Shown: in pieces, positions 43,801 to 56,706 of the stretch
How positions within the stretch are numbered: position 1 is the stretch's first letter
Layout: each line of letters starts with the position of its first letter
Assembly: GCA_037176885.1 (NCBI GenBank)
Contig: JAWWNJ010000149.1
Span: 186,001-250,000 of the forward strand
DNA: 64,000 bases
Source of the DNA: Favolaschia claudopus
Lineage: Eukaryota; Basidiomycota; Agaricomycetes; Agaricales; Mycenaceae
Direction of reading: 5' to 3'
Notes under the pieces: generated by a model
What the model was told of the DNA's origin: nothing
Databases searched by the model: none
The model's input: the letters and a program-made list of their open reading frames with translations, nothing else
Made by a program: the position numbers and the translations under genes

Positions 43801-44950
43801 TAACTTCTCCTCCCCCAGTAGCGTTCTGCAGACAAAGTGCTTGAAAACACATCGGCCCTGTGATACCCAAGAAACGGAGGCGGGTAGAGGATAGCAGAGG
43901 GAGAGCTGAGTTAGAACAGATGTAGTCGACGATGTTGAATGGGTGGTATTCGTCGAGCGCTGGGGATCGGGTACCTGCTCGTCGTGGGGGTCGATGTTGG
44001 ATGAGGGTGGTGCGTGACGGTGACATAACACGTCACTTTTTTTTTTTCACAGGGTCACTCGCAGTGCCGTAAGTTCAAGTTGAACTTTTGAATTTCTTGC
44101 CTAAGAAAAAACAATTGCTACATGCCTTAGCTGAGACTAACTATGAAAGTAGAAGCTTTCAATCAAAGCCAGTCGTTGAAGCTGATTCCCGAAGGCTGAA
44201 GTTTCGGTGTCCATTACGGACTCGATTCTGATGTTGAACACTGGTCGTTGAATTTCGCGGTAAGTAGATCATACGGTACGGTCTCGCTTAGGAGCGACGC
44301 GCTACTGTACTCTACGGTCGTAAAATTTTACTAGTTCCTGAGGAGGTTCTTGTCACCTCGACTTCAGATCCAACCGGAAAGTTATAATTGTTCTCGCCAA
44401 ACTCGATTATCTTCGAGCTACAAATGAAATCATAATTGAAATAAAAAACCATGGTCGACTGTAGAATAAGTTGCAGTTTCCGGTGAACCAGATCTCACTG
44501 CCCAATAGATTGCGGTGCAAGGTATTGCTTCGCCTCAGATAAGTGTATAATATCAGTCTAAGGTCTGTGACATTCTATCTCTCCCCGAATTTTTTTCTCT
44601 TCACGAAACGAACATAAGGAGATTTCGGCATGGGTGTAGATACCAAGATATTTTGATTGAAGGTAACGAGCGACAAGAGTTGGTCAGTGAATTCCGTGAG
44701 GGTTGAGGAAGCAATGAGTATTCTGCTACCCCCAGCACGCATTTTTGTTGGTCACGCTATACAACTGTATCAGCACTCGGATGTGAAAAAGATCTGAATT
44801 TCACTCACCCATCCCCTCTTCTTCCATCATCCCCCGCTTTCTCAACACGTCTTGCATTTTTCGCATTTTCAACTCCATCAACTTGAATCGCTGAGAGAGC
44901 GAGCGCATCTCATACGAACTCTGGCCTGACGCAGAATCTGCCGTATCATG
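40846..44950. other. No recognised gene (4.1 kb)
   Basis: 40.9-41.7 kb is AT-rich intergenic DNA. 41.7-44.0 kb is GC-richer with many short open frames and possible GT-AG borders on the minus strand, but no domain or consistent exon chain could be recognised. It may hold an unidentified spliced gene. 44.0-44.95 kb is AT-rich again. Confidence 0.35.
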
Positions 44951-44955
44951 GATAA

Positions 44956-46821
44956 CTAACGGCGTTGAACGCCAAACTGGACCAACGCACCGTCGTCCAA
45001 AGAATAAGCATAAGAATATTCAAGATTTTTACCCATTTTTCGGTCTTCACCGTCATCAAACTCCATGTCGTGGTGAACTACCGATGATTTGATTTCCCCC
45101 GCTTGCTGGCGGCGTTCTGGATATCCTGTGAGTTCTCCGCCCAGGAAGACAGAAAGAAGATATCGATGCCTACCTACATACATTCTGGCCAATGCTCCCG
45201 CGAGGAGCGAAAAAATGGCCCAGATTGTCGAAAGCATCGCGAAAGTCGAGACAAAAACACTAGTAACCGCAGACCCAATCGGTTTCAACATGGGCACAGT
45301 CCGTGAATATTCCATCACAGGCACGCGGTCCGTGAGATTGAAGCGTTGAACCGCCTCTTGAACCTGAACAAAAAACGTCTCGTTCGCCATCGAAGCTCGA
45401 GACTCGTTCGCTCGGAAGCCGCCTGGAACCACCACGGGGAGTATACTTTGATTAAACATATCCGACGAGTTGAAAATTTGATTCGGATAAATCACGCCTA
45501 GCTGCAGACGCAGAAAATGGAAGCGGGTTTGAAGTCGATTTTGAATGACGGCGGATACGTCCTCCGGCGTGAGTGTCATACCAGGTACGACAGGCACGGG
45601 AAAGGGCTCAACGGCGTTCGTTCGGTTGTTTTCGGAATATCCCGGACCAACGGGAAATGTCTCATCGTCAGCGACGTCCGTTCCGTTTGAGTTGAGTATC
45701 GAAAATGTGCGTTCGATGCTGCGGAAGCCGAGCCGCTGCGTTTTTAAGCAATCGTCGTCGTCCGGAGCAGACGACTGCTGAGCGTCCATACAAACCGGAG
45801 CCACATCGTAATGAAGCTCCAGGTTGGTGGTAGTTGAGCCCACATTCGAGTATGCCGCGTTTCTATACAAATGTCGAACTTTGAGACGAAGGGGTTGAAT
45901 AGAAGGCAGTTCACTTGAACGTACAGGACGAATACCTGAGAAGAAACGTCAGAAACGATCATCTTATAACTGTGAACGCGAACCAGGTCTCTTTCCATAG
46001 AATACAGCAGGTCGTTGATATCGCCCGAAAACGGGAGCTGTGGCGATTTTCTGTTGGGTAGACTATCTTCCCAAGTCAAGGTCAACTGAGTCTTAGGAAA
46101 ATCGCAGACGACTTGAGCGGAAAACTACTTGCAAAAGAGTTAGTTGTGTTTCTTTTGATTTATTGGGAGAATGTTACTGTTGGTTCGAATTCAGATTGAT
46201 ATCCCGCACTGTAATACGCGAATGACATGTTGCGCTGATCCAAACTATTAGCTATTCCCCTAGCCTGAAACTTGGAAGACACGTACAACATCGCATCCTT
46301 CAGAGAACGGATTATTATAGTATGTGAACGTCGACACCGGAGTGTTATTGTTAGTGCGATCGAATGCATTCGATATCGTGAACTTGATAGCCGAATTGTT
46401 TAACATCAACGTGTCTCCGACCGTTAGCACCTGGGGTTCAAAAGCGCCAGTCGGGGGCTGAATAACGGACGGAACCCAGGCGCTGAGAGGAAGAGCAGGA
46501 AGTGTATCGTTTGGACGGTAGGTCACTTGGTGGATGAATTCGTATGCGGAGAGTGGAACTGAGTGTGTTTTCAAGTGTAAATGACCGCACCAAATCCAAT
46601 TTCATGACTCACCGTTTATGCACACGAGAAATACTGCGAGAAACGCAAAAACGCAAACAATTAGAGGCGTAGTCCAAAGTCCGGGATACGCTGGGAGGAT
46701 GTAAGTAGATTCTCGAAGAAGAAAAATTGAGGAAATTGTACGTACGATGTGGTGCCCATGGATTGTAACCTAGTCGAAAAGAGTGGATGGCACGCAGTGT
46801 CGGTGACCGAGGTGGAGGCAT
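44956..46821 (-). CDS. Spliced membrane protein, unknown function
   Basis: Starts at ATG 46821 (MPPPRSPTLRAIHSFRLGYN). After a short intron a transmembrane helix follows (TTPLIVCVFAFLAVFLVCIN), then VPLSAYEFIHQVTYRPNDTL and a long, probably extracellular region with many N-x-S/T sequons and few cysteines. The last large exon (to 45870) ends with a second helix (SVFVSTFAMLSTIWAIFSLL) and, after an intron near 45175, a cytosolic acidic tail stopping at 44956. Splice sites between 46080 and 46290 are uncertain. Topology: N-in, large ectodomain, C-in. A truncated paralogue sits at 53.4-53.9 kb. No named family recognised; the layout is common among Agaricomycete orphan proteins. Confidence 0.6.
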
Positions 46822-47879
46822 GTTGCCTTTGAGATGCGTACTGGAAAGTCGCTCTTTGTATATATGAGGCCCATTGACACACATATACAGGTGAATATGG
46901 ATACCCATCTTTGACCGCGTCGCCGAACCATCGAAGCGCGAATGGGTCCGAGAGACTCCGAGTTGCAGAATATTTTTTCCCAATCTTCACAGTGGGAGGA
47001 GTTCCCAACGGAAGCAGCAACGTAAGTGATATTCGACGGCCAACGACCGTATGACGAAAAACCCGACAGAGTGGGAGGCTGGGAGCGTTAGAGCGCGGAT
47101 TTGCATGCAACCTTCGAACGCAGTGGCAGAAATTCTGACAACAGCAAATCAGCGGAATATGTCTATTCGCAAACGGTTATAATTGAGCAGAGACATTTGA
47201 AGATTCAGCGAGTCAAAGCACAGAGTCGCGACTTCCCGGTACCGCTGTGGTGACTGATGAGGGGTCAAGAGTGCGCGCGCAGCGTGCAATTGCTTTACGC
47301 GAGCAGAGCGCAGGTTCCAAAGATTATCAGCAGACAGCCGAGAGCTAAAATCAAAGCACTGTTTCAGAGACTCGAGTTCGGAGACTGCCTATGTCGTGCA
47401 AATGTAGTGCCAAGAGCATGGTGATGGGTGTCGGGAGCAAGTCATTGCGTCACGCGTGACCATCATGATCATTTGGCGGCAATCACCGATCCCGTCGTTG
47501 AAGATGCTCGACGCAGCTCGAGTGCTTGACTTAAGATTTTCTATCGCAGGTTGTATAGCTGCATAATAGAGATGGTAATAAGGCAAAAATCTCGCCCAGA
47601 ATAACAGATAAATACTAGTGCCTCCAATTCCTCAAACTCCGAATCCGAAAATCAACGAAACACCCAAAACAAGTTCAACCAACGTAAAAATCAGCCCCGC
47701 AGTCGGATGAAGGATGGAAGAGGAGCGTTCCTTTACCGATTTGGCACAGCAGAATATCTTCATAGTGGTTTTTATCCATGATACCACTTGCCCGGTGGCC
47801 GGTGAGGAGACGCAATATAAATTACGGCTTTAAACTACGCAGCTCAAAACCAGCTCATTCACCTAACCATTCCACTCAA
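46822..47879. other. Intergenic
   Basis: No gene was recognised. It contains the promoter side of the membrane-protein gene and the 3' flank of the Cys-rich gene. Confidence 0.4.
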
Positions 47880-48359
47880 TCACATCCCCACTCCTCCAAG
47901 AATCACCGACCCAACCAAAACAACCACCACCAACTTCCAGCTCGAACGGAAACCGCTCGAACCACCATTTCGCCCACACGCGATGCTAAAGCTTTGACTG
48001 AGCTCCCTCGCACAGTCACTGAAAGGATTCTCCGCTCCGAATGTAAATGCGCCGTTGAACGGACAGCCGCAGGTTCCATTTTCGAATGTCGGAGTGCTGC
48101 CTACGCGGGGACAGCAGGTCTGCAGGATTGAGGAGTTGCTTATGGCGCAGCCTTTCGATTCGTGGGGGATGAAACGAAGAGAGGCAGAAGGAAGGAGAGG
48201 GATAGAGAGAGAAAGTCAGCCTGAGCCACAGCATGGACGAGATGAAATTGAACTCCGATACGTACCTGAGAAGGTGGGGCTAACTTTGACTTCCTTTAGC
48301 GTGTCAATACCGGCGCAGCCGGTTGGCAACGGGGGGAGTGCGGATGATATCGACGACAT
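47880..48359 (-). CDS. Small Cys-rich protein, family member 3 (intact)
   Basis: Two exons with one GT-AG intron: 48266-48359 and 47880-48151. Exon 1 reads MSSISSALPPLPTGCAG. Exon 2 reads GCAISNSSILQTCCPRVGST, then NGTCGCPFN, SDCA and a final Cys, with a C-terminal hydrophobic tail (LVVVVLVGSVILGG) ending at TGA 47880-47882. About 121 residues and eight cysteines, including one CC pair. The tail suggests a GPI anchor or single membrane anchor. A typical N-terminal signal is not seen from this ATG; a hydrophobic stretch lies just upstream in the same frame (ALQVLFIF) without an ATG, so an upstream exon is likely. It is the only complete copy of the three. Confidence 0.6.
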
Positions 48360-49007
48360 GAATATGAATAGTACTTGAAGAGCAGAAACAGGTATCTGGG
48401 GTAAGAAATTGACGCCTCGAGGAAAGAAAGGAGGAGAGGAACGAGCTTGGGGAGCTGCTATTAGTAGTTGTTTGAATTTTATTGTTACCACATTTAAATC
48501 ATGGTCTTGCGTTCCAAATCAACGGGATTCTCCAGCCAAGCCCAAGATCTCATTGACGACCTCCGGACGCGACGGTTAAGAAGCGGATGTATTGGACATA
48601 TTAAGCAGGATGAACTGCCTCAAATTCCCTCAATAGATTGCTTGAGCACAGAGCTCCGTGATGGAAACGGAGGATCGTTCCGAAAATGGAAGGCGTAGTA
48701 CAGCAGGCAGCGCCTTTACTATTAGTGACCTATGTACTTGACGAACCAGCGGGCTTACGAGAATCTCGAAGCGCAGGAGATGATGCTGGATCGGAAATGC
48801 GAGAGTCCAACTCAATCTGTGGTCTCACTCTGAAAATTTTGCGTATGATTCGCCTCCTGGGTTTGCTCGTCGGATCATGGTGGGAATTCAATAGTTCACT
48901 GAGGTAGCAAATTAATTCTTCAGTACAGAGAACTTGATCAATCCCGAGCGAAGGTACCCTATCCAAAATAACGCCAACAAAATAAACCTATGTACTAATT
49001 AATTAAC
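48360..49007. other. Intergenic
   Basis: No gene recognised; short open frames only. Confidence 0.4.
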
Positions 49008-50472
49008 CACCGGCACCATCGCGTCATTATCGCAATTCTCCTTCCAACACGGCGAAAACCCATTATACGTATTATCCCACGACATCTGAATACTCCCCGT
49101 CGAAATGAAGTTCCCCTTCACCTGCTCGCAAACACAAGTATCCCAAGCCTGTCTCTTAACGATATCCTTCGCCATATCCACCAATGCCGGCTCAAACCCG
49201 TTCTCCTTGTCGAATTTGTCGCCCAGATCCGCTTGATATTCCTCGATGTCCGCTTTGGTGCCGTAGAGATCGAAGCCGTAGTACATGGATGCGGGGGCTT
49301 TGGAGGGGACGGAGCCGCCTGGGTGGACGCATTCGCGGGCTTCGCCGATGGTGGCGCACCCGGTGGGGAGGGCTTCTTGGAGGGTGGAGACTCGCGTGGC
49401 GTGGAGTTGGGTGGTGCCCGCGTTTGCGTTTTTGGAAGTGGTGGCGCGGGGAAGGAGCTTGTCAATGTTGGAAGCCGCCATTGACGCAGTGGAAGCGTCG
49501 TCGTCGTCGGTCGGGGCGTGGGGAATGGGAACAGCGAAATGAAGCCGTGGACTCCCCGACTCGAAGTTGTGCATGGACGACCAGACGTTGACGGCATGCG
49601 AATGGTTGGCTTTGAAGGCGCGGTGAGCGTGGTGGACGGTGAGCGGATGCGTGTGGTTCGCCTGCGCAAGGTCCCAAAGCGTCACCGCCTCCCCACTCGC
49701 ATGATGCCTCGCCCCGGGAAGAGTCCAGTTCTTCAACATCGCATGATACTCCTCCGCGAACTTCGGATTCCTCGACCGCCTGACGATCTCCGTCTGCGTC
49801 CCCGCCTGCGCCCACGTCCGCGTAACATCAACCAGCTCAAAATTCGCATTGATGTTGGCAGACGCAAGCGACGCAGCGACATTCGCCTGGTAAATTCCGC
49901 CGATTCCGTACAGCGTCGTTATTCCGCCAAGAACGCATGAGGTGGCTCCGCTGATGGTGACGCCGGCAGTTACCCATTCCCAGATGCATTCGCCCAAACC
50001 GAAGAGACCGATAGCGGTACTGGCGTAGGGAACCCATTTGAGCAGGGATTTCGCCCAGGAGAAGAAGCCGCGGCGGAAGACGATGGTGGAGAGCGAGGTG
50101 TCGGTGGAGCGGAGTTGGAGGTCGGTGCGAGAGGAGGGCGAGCGCGGGAGAGAGCGGATGTGACGTTCGGGGCAAGCGAGGGGAATCATGTTGAACAGAC
50201 GCAGGTGGGGGTCGGTGCCATGGATGGAAGCGTCGTATATCTCAACCGTCGACGAGTCGATCACGACATGGGCAACAGGAAGACAAGCGGAGTCCGGGGC
50301 GTTAGAGACGGCTGAAAGAGTTGGAATGGTAAGTGGATGTGAAAGACACCATGAAGACAAAGATAATATCATACTCACAATGAGACCTAGCCAACTCTGG
50401 GACGACTGTCGCAGAAGAGATAGTCGCGCCGAGAATCGCGCCGAGAGAGACGAAGATAACACTCAGCTTCAT
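49004..50472 (-). CDS. Secreted protein of unknown function
   Basis: Start chosen at ATG 50472, which gives a good signal peptide (MKLSVIFVSLGAILGATISS). A GT-AG intron follows at about 50313-50377, and one long exon runs to the stop near 49004. After the signal come a domain of about 110 residues, then a hydrophobic segment rich in Gly/Ile (YASTAIGLFGLGECIWEW) that could insert in a membrane, a His-rich part (NHTHPLTVHHAHRAFKANHS), and a C-terminal Cys-containing module (TCVCEQVKGNF...SPCWKENC). The C-terminal Cys block looks like an extracellular disulfide-linked end. No enzyme motif recognised. Confidence 0.65.
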
Positions 50473-51541
50473 TGCCGCAAGTGAGGATGAACTAAAACTG
50501 CGCTCCCTCCCTCCATTTATAGGCCAATTCAGAGTCGAAAGGCGCCAAGGTCAAACCAGCTGCGATATGTGGATTCTTGCCCAACGCCGCCTCGCCGACT
50601 CGTGAGCGATCGTACGAGACCTCGGCCGACGAAAATCAGGAACAATAAATGAACAAAACAGCCTACCGTTTACACAGCGATGGCTAAAAAAAGAATGCCA
50701 AGAAACAAAGGCTGCTGAGGATCGTCGGCGAGCACGGAGGCCAAGATGATCGGAAGGTCTGTGTGTACTGTTTCTGGCCTTCGATCCCTTGAACAATGGA
50801 ATCAAAAGCGCTAATGTACAAATATTGTCGTACCTGGCTGTCCCGCGCGCTGATGCCGACGAGAACTGGACCATTCTTGAATTCAAAATATAGACATGAG
50901 GACTCACGATGAACCAGCTCGAAAAGAGGAGTTCGGAACATTTAGAACTGAGGGTTTTCTGTGGTCCAAGGTCCGGATTCACGCTCGAGCATCTGGGGAC
51001 ACACATTGGATTGATTACGGCATTCAAGCTGTGGCTGTTTGTGCCAGCTTGATGTTCACACGCCTCGGCTCTTCCCGGTTGGATCATGGATTGGTTGAAA
51101 TTTTGGTAAAACTCCCGTTGAAGCCACGTAGGTCGAGTATAGTAAGATCAACTTGCTTTCTGCTCAAACCACATAAGACCGCTAACTTCGATTTCCGTAA
51201 CTTGAAATTTCATCATGGAGAAGGCCGGTCTTTCGGGAATTCTTGTCTCAGCCTCAGGCTGTCTGGTTGGTCACGCTTTCGCCATCGAACTCAGACATTG
51301 CGACTCGGTGGGATATTTAGGCAGAGATTGAATCTTGATTTGACCCGTCTTTTGGGCTCACATCCTTCCTGCTTGAAATCCCGCTCGCAGCAGCACCGCT
51401 CCGAGTCTCATACGGTTGAACAATGGCCGTACCATTCAATTTCCTTCACGATACATGCACGGAGTTGCTCTAAGAAAAACAATATACGCTCTTTCCATAT
51501 CTCTTCAATCTCCTATCAGACGCACCCGAAGCCGTAGCCTC
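50473..51541. other. Intergenic, no recognised gene
   Basis: Open frames on both strands lack domains or consistent splicing. Confidence 0.35.
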
Positions 51542-52499
51542 TCACAAGGTGCTCTTCATCCCCCCGGCTTTCAGCTTGACCCAGGTCGGACGCGACATAA
51601 GCTCGTTCCACCAGCTTTAGAATATGAAGTCGCCGGGTCAGTCTGTAATACTTCTTTCAAAGCAGAACTAGGATTCACTAACCGCGCTACGTTGGGCCGT
51701 TCCTTGACAGTCATAATGTCTACGCCGTTCTCGGCTAACATCGGTGCATAGGCGTAGTGCACCAAGTCAGCCAGGGTAAAGTTCTATTGCATCCAATATA
51801 AGTATATCCTTCTTTAAGTAATCTGAATTCTTCACAGAGGGCGTTTGAAATACACTCACATCTCCAGCCAAATACCTGTGTTTCGCAAGGATGACCTCGA
51901 AAACCTCCAATATATCGGAAATCTCCTTCATCCCTTCGTCGGCCAGGGCTTGGTCCGGAGCCAACCCACGATGCCTTCAAAAATAAAATTGTCTCAGCAG
52001 GTCAGTCTTTGATGAGATAATTTGCGAGGCAATTAAAGATAGTGACTGACACTTTGAACACCAACTCCATCACAACCTTGGCCAGAGGCGGAGCAAACGC
52101 CATCGACTCTACAGAGATAGCCTGCTCGACCACGGCACGCTCCTTCATCCCTTTCGGAACCAACGTAGCTCCCTTGCCCGCAAATCTCTCGTCGAGGTAT
52201 CGACAAATCGCACGACTCTCGTATATCGCAAAGCCGTCGTCGTTCTAGGAGGTAAGTACGATGAGCATTGACACGGGCTGGCAGTGGATTGATCATGAAG
52301 AGATGATAGATGAAATTCAACTCACAATAACAGGAACCTGCCCAAACGGATTCATCGCTATATACTCCTCCGTCTTATGCTCTCCGGCCGCCATATCGAT
52401 CGGCACGAATTCAAACGCCGCTTGTTTCTCCGCCAACGCCAACGCGACGATGCCATTCCCAGCGGCGACGAACTGAGATGCGTAGAATTTGAGTACCAT
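51542..52499 (-). CDS. Glutathione S-transferase, phi-like (218 aa)
   Basis: Five exons join exactly in frame: 52326-52499, 52051-52244, 51860-51974, 51683-51783, 51542-51614. The N-terminal thioredoxin-like domain (MVLKFYASQFVAAGNGIVAL) contains AGEHKTEEY, NPFGQVP with the cis-Pro, and DDGFAIYESRAICRYLDERF, whose ESRAI binds glutathione. The C-terminal helical domain includes NFTLADLVHYAY and the closing RPTWVKL. The GEHK/NPFGQVP pattern matches phi-type GSTs. It should conjugate glutathione to electrophiles in the cytosol. The total of 218 residues is the usual length. The catalytic position in the first loop is less clear (QFVAAGNG) and should be checked by alignment. Confidence 0.9.
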
Positions 52500-53389
52500 A
52501 TCAGAATCTTAATGCCAACGCTGATAGAGAATTCAGAGGGAGTAGGGCAGGCTGTTTCTTCAACTTGAAGTGAAGCTCGAGAGAAGTTCTGAATCGTGAG
52601 CTGATTTTTATACGGGAATCCTTTTAATTGTAAATACGGATTCCATTCACTATGCATACGCACGATTCCAACCTTGACAGGCCCGGGTCTGAGATTCTGC
52701 TGACTGAGAAATCCAACGAAATCCGGTGCATTCGGCATTCGCGAGTTTTCTTTGATGCCAATCGCCGAGCGGCTGCTGTTCGGGTCCTGGTCCACGGGAA
52801 GAAAGTCGATACTTATTTTATCCGAAAAACGCTACCTTGGTGGCATGGGTTGACGTTGTCAGGTTGCCGCACCGCCCACCGCCTCTTGGTCAATTTCCTT
52901 GCTACGGGTCAACTTTTCCAAAGGTGATCACTTAAGTAACATCAAGCCTGAAACGATAGCAAGTTTATTGTGAATGGTAGACCAGGCGACTCACTTTCCA
53001 GACACTTTTGACAGTGCAACAGAGATATTAATGCGTCTGGCAACTGATTGCCTGCATTAATATTCCTGTAAACATCTCAACGATCTAAGTACAAACAAAA
53101 CTTAAATAATTGTGATAGCTGCCAGCGCACCTTCTCGCCGTTCACAGACATCCCTCCTCCCACTTCTGCGGTTCGCATGTACGTCTCGGAAATCAATACA
53201 ATACATTAAGCGCCTCGAGATTTGGCATCTGTTCCTTGATGAATGCAATAATGTTAGCAAAATATTCTTCCCGATTGGCACGCAAGACGGCGTCGAATAA
53301 TAAATACAGCGCGAGACATATTTGAGTGAAGGACGAAGGACGATGGGTCTCTATGTCAATTGGAGGATGCGGGGCAGTTTCAACTTTCC
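52500..53389. other. Intergenic
   Basis: Promoter side of the GST gene, then AT-rich DNA with no recognised gene. Confidence 0.4.
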
Positions 53390-53900
53390 ATTCCGAACGT
53401 CGAAGGCACTGGATATCATATAGTAAAGTTGAGAGTTCAAGTTCAAGTCAAAGTCAAAGTGTCGCCAACAACGAGTACTTGTGGTTCGAAAGAAGACGAA
53501 GATGCGGGAGGCTGAAGAACGGACGGAAGTCCGAAGAAGCCGGCTGAGAGGTAGAACCGAGAGCGTGTCATTTGGCCGGTAAGTGAGTAAGGTTCTGGTA
53601 CAGATTTATAAGCGGAGAGGGGAATTATGCCAGTGAAAGATAGCCATCGAGTGTCGTCCGCACGAAAGTTAGCTTCTCTTACTGCTATTTATGCATGCAA
53701 GAAAGGCTGTTAGAAGTGCAAAAAGGCAGAGAATGGTCGGTGTGGTCCATCTTCCAGGATATGCTGGAGCATGTGGGCAAACAAATGTCGAAACCGAAAC
53801 ATGAATGCATCGACTCACGCTTCTGAGGCCATGGGGCGTAGCCTAGCCGAAAGGACCAGATAAAGTGCAGTGCGGAGCGGGCTGAGATCATGGCAAGCAT
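53390..53900 (-). pseudogene. Truncated paralogue of the 45-46.8 kb membrane protein
   Basis: The first exon reads ISARSALHFIWSFRLGYAPW, then an intron, then YPGRWTTPTILCLFALLTAF (membrane helix), a second intron, and IPLSAYKSVPEPYSLTGQM and onward to FEPQVLVVGDTLTLT, where a stop follows in a tract of gaacttg/caagtc repeats. Each block aligns with the 46.8-46.4 kb gene in the same order. Everything downstream (most of the ectodomain and the second helix) is missing, so this is a truncated copy. Confidence 0.65.
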
Positions 53901-54944
53901 TCAATCGGAGTCCAAATGCACCGTTGTATATATATACTTTGGGCGAATCGTTGACAGCGAATGATCAACTCAATGAGCCGTCTCACTACATACTTAAATC
54001 TGTAGAGCGTGATGTGCGGATCCACGAAGACTGTTAGAAGGGTTTCAAGCATCCAATACTGGAATACACTTACTACGATAATTTATTCAGGGAGCAAGAA
54101 CGGGGCCGAGGACCCGTAGCAAGACTTGTAGTGGTACTTGAAGTAAGTTCCGTACAGAAAATTCACACTTACAGTCATGAGTTGGGGCATACCAAGATCT
54201 ATAAGACATCACCGTTTGAGCGACGCAAGTCGATTCAGTACGAGGCTGCCTTGTGTTGGAGAACGGTACATGGTGGGAGAGGACAAGGGACGATTGGTGC
54301 TGCACGCATCACAAAGCCTGAACAAACACGAAGCAGCCAAATATCCTCCTCATCGCCCTCCTCGATGACGGACACAATCATGCGAGTTCCGTGGCAACGC
54401 CCTTGACGCCTTTCAACTCTGAACAGATCTAGATGTCGCGTCTATGTTCTGCACGTCTGCGAGCGGGAACCACTGCACCGCCCAAGGTCTTTAATAACTT
54501 GTAAGAATTTGGGCAAGGACTCCCATTGCTTTCAGCTGAATTTCTACTTCGAATTTATCGAAAATTTTACAATCTGAAGGATTCAATCTGCGGAAACTTG
54601 GAAAGTGCAAATCCGAGTCGAATACAAGAACCTCCAACCGCAATCGGCTTGACTTTACGCGACGCTGCAGTGGACCTCATTAGCATCAGTCACTCTGCGC
54701 ACTCCGGCATCCTTCAAGACATGATTCTCTGGGGCCCCGTTAACAATCTCTTGCTGACTTGTTCGCCGCGCGCACATCCTTCCCTAGTCTATGAATTCAC
54801 GAACTCGGTGATCTGATATTTGGACGCGCAAGCGCTGATCTTCCTGCCACTGACAGATCTGTCTTGGCCCTTTTTTACGTTCGGCCTACCGGGTATCTGC
54901 CCCTTCTGCCCTCTTCTTCTTTCTTCCCTCCTCTTTCTTTTCAC
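53901..54944. other. Intergenic
   Basis: No gene recognised. A TATA-like run (gtatatatatac) near 53926 may relate to the truncated gene. Confidence 0.35.
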
Positions 54945-56706
54945 CATGAGTTTACGCCTCTTCCGTTCCCTTAATCCAACCGCTCCTGCTCAGAACACAA
55001 ATCAGCTGGTACCGCTGGTAAAGGCGAGCCTCATCCCCCTCCATGTCGTTCGTAAGTACTTCATGTTCTCATAACGCCGGAACCATCATTGTTAATATAT
55101 GCCAAATAGTCGTGGGTTTGACATGGATTCTTCACGACTATTGTACGTCTCCTCCAAGCTGTAACATATCTACCTGGGCTCAACCTGCTCGGTATCCAGT
55201 TCTCACTTTGGAAGACGAGGTCAGTTACCTGTTTATCCCTACGGCCACTGATCAACTCGGGCGGCGTTCCAACTATAGATACGATATATCTGGGTGCGAT
55301 GTTTACTCTGATTGTTCCAATCTCTCTATCTTGACATGGGCGCAATCGGACAGCCGCAACGTCGAAGTTTCAGCAAATTCATGTTTTTCTGGGTGAGTGA
55401 TCGATTTCCTTTTGGCGCAAGTATTCAACAATGATAATGCTCCAGATACGATATTATAGGTCTGTCTGTTGATCTATTATCCTCGAAATCGAATAGTGGA
55501 TGACTTGACTTGTATGTGGATCCAACTCATACTATAGCATCGCGCTGCTTTTATTCGATGTCGTTCAAATCCACGTCTTCGCACGACCTGGAATAACTTC
55601 AGATAATGTGTACGTGGCGTTTCTCCTTCATTCAATCTTTCATCCATTTATCTATTCTTCTTCCGCCGACGTATGATTCAATCACCTTTCTAAACACACT
55701 CATTCCAGATGCATAGCAATGGACACCATAATCCGCATCGTCGGCGCTGTCTCTCTCTGGAGCGTCGAAATTATCATGCAGCTCCGTATCTACGCGCTCT
55801 TCGAATGTTCCAAGCCCGTAAGTTGTCCAGCCAAGTCTGCCCGTTCACCCCATTTCGACATCTGATTATATTTGTTCGTTCAGATAGCATTCCTCAACCT
55901 CACGCTCTTCGCTGGCTCAATCGCCGGCTTCATGTGGATTCTCGTCCACAATCACTCCCGCCGTGCCTCGGTCATCGCCGATGTCATCGACCTCCCGCTC
56001 CCCGGTTGTCCGTCGGTGCATTCGGGTATTGAGTGGGCGCAGTGGGTACCTGGTATGTCTATTGACACGTTCCTCCCTCTTCCTTCAATGAAATTGATAT
56101 ATCAATCTTAGCAACGATATTCGAAGGGATCTTATTCTCATTTGCCCTATTCAAAACATTCGAAAGGACTGTATCGGCGCTGAGGAAAGAGGGGAAAGTG
56201 CGTTTGTATAGGATTCTTTTGAGGGATAATATCTTGTATTTCTTTGGGTGCGTGCCATCGAATCGACGCCGGAAAACGCTTGACGAAGAATTTGAGCAGA
56301 GTCGCGGCGCTTCTTGTATTCAATAACGTGCGTTGCGTCTCTCTCATTCAGCTGTACACCTCACAGGCACCGCGTTCAGCTCATGGTCGTGGTGCGTGTC
56401 AAGTTGTCAAACCTCCTGTCTTCCCACGGAAATTCCTCAATTTATTATCTAGAGCGTCACGCATATCCCCTGGTTCAGCTACGGGTGCGTTTTGATCTCG
56501 TTATTTATCGCCACTGCAAAACTAATTTTTTAAACATCGGATCGCGATCGACCTTAAGCCCGTTCCACGCGGCCGTCGGAATAATGACCTCTCGCATGCT
56601 CATCAATCTGCGCAAGGTTACGTCGAAGAGCTTGATGATCTCTGCTGGCCGGTTGGGAGAAGATGGTATGCTGAGTAGCTTGCAGTGTGTTGTTAATAAG
56701 GACTAA
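54945..56706 (+). CDS. Seven-TM fungal protein, DUF6533-like
   Basis: Many short exons; the start at 54945 (MSLRLFRSLNPTAP) is tentative. The hallmark N-terminal block is spread over small exons: LTWILHDY, FLTLEDE, IRYIW, SFSKFMFFW. Next come LLLFDVVQIHVFARPG and AVSLWSVEIIMQLRIYALFE with membrane helices, then IAFLNLTLFAGSIAGFMWIL, a loop with two Cys, TIFEGILFSFALFKTFERTV, RDNILYFF and the end HAAVGIMTSRMLINLRK, with a stop at 56706 or a further exon. This matches the usual layout of Agaricomycete DUF6533 seven-TM proteins, whose ligand and signalling partner are unknown. Exact splice sites between 55380 and 55560 are unsure. Confidence 0.7.

Noticed and set aside
49118..49669. Pro/Arg/Ser-rich minus-strand frame overlapping the secreted protein
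   Set aside because: Low-complexity shadow of the long secreted-protein exon in another frame.
50551..51087. 178-codon minus-strand frame between the secreted protein and GST
   Set aside because: No domain, no signal, no supporting splice structure.
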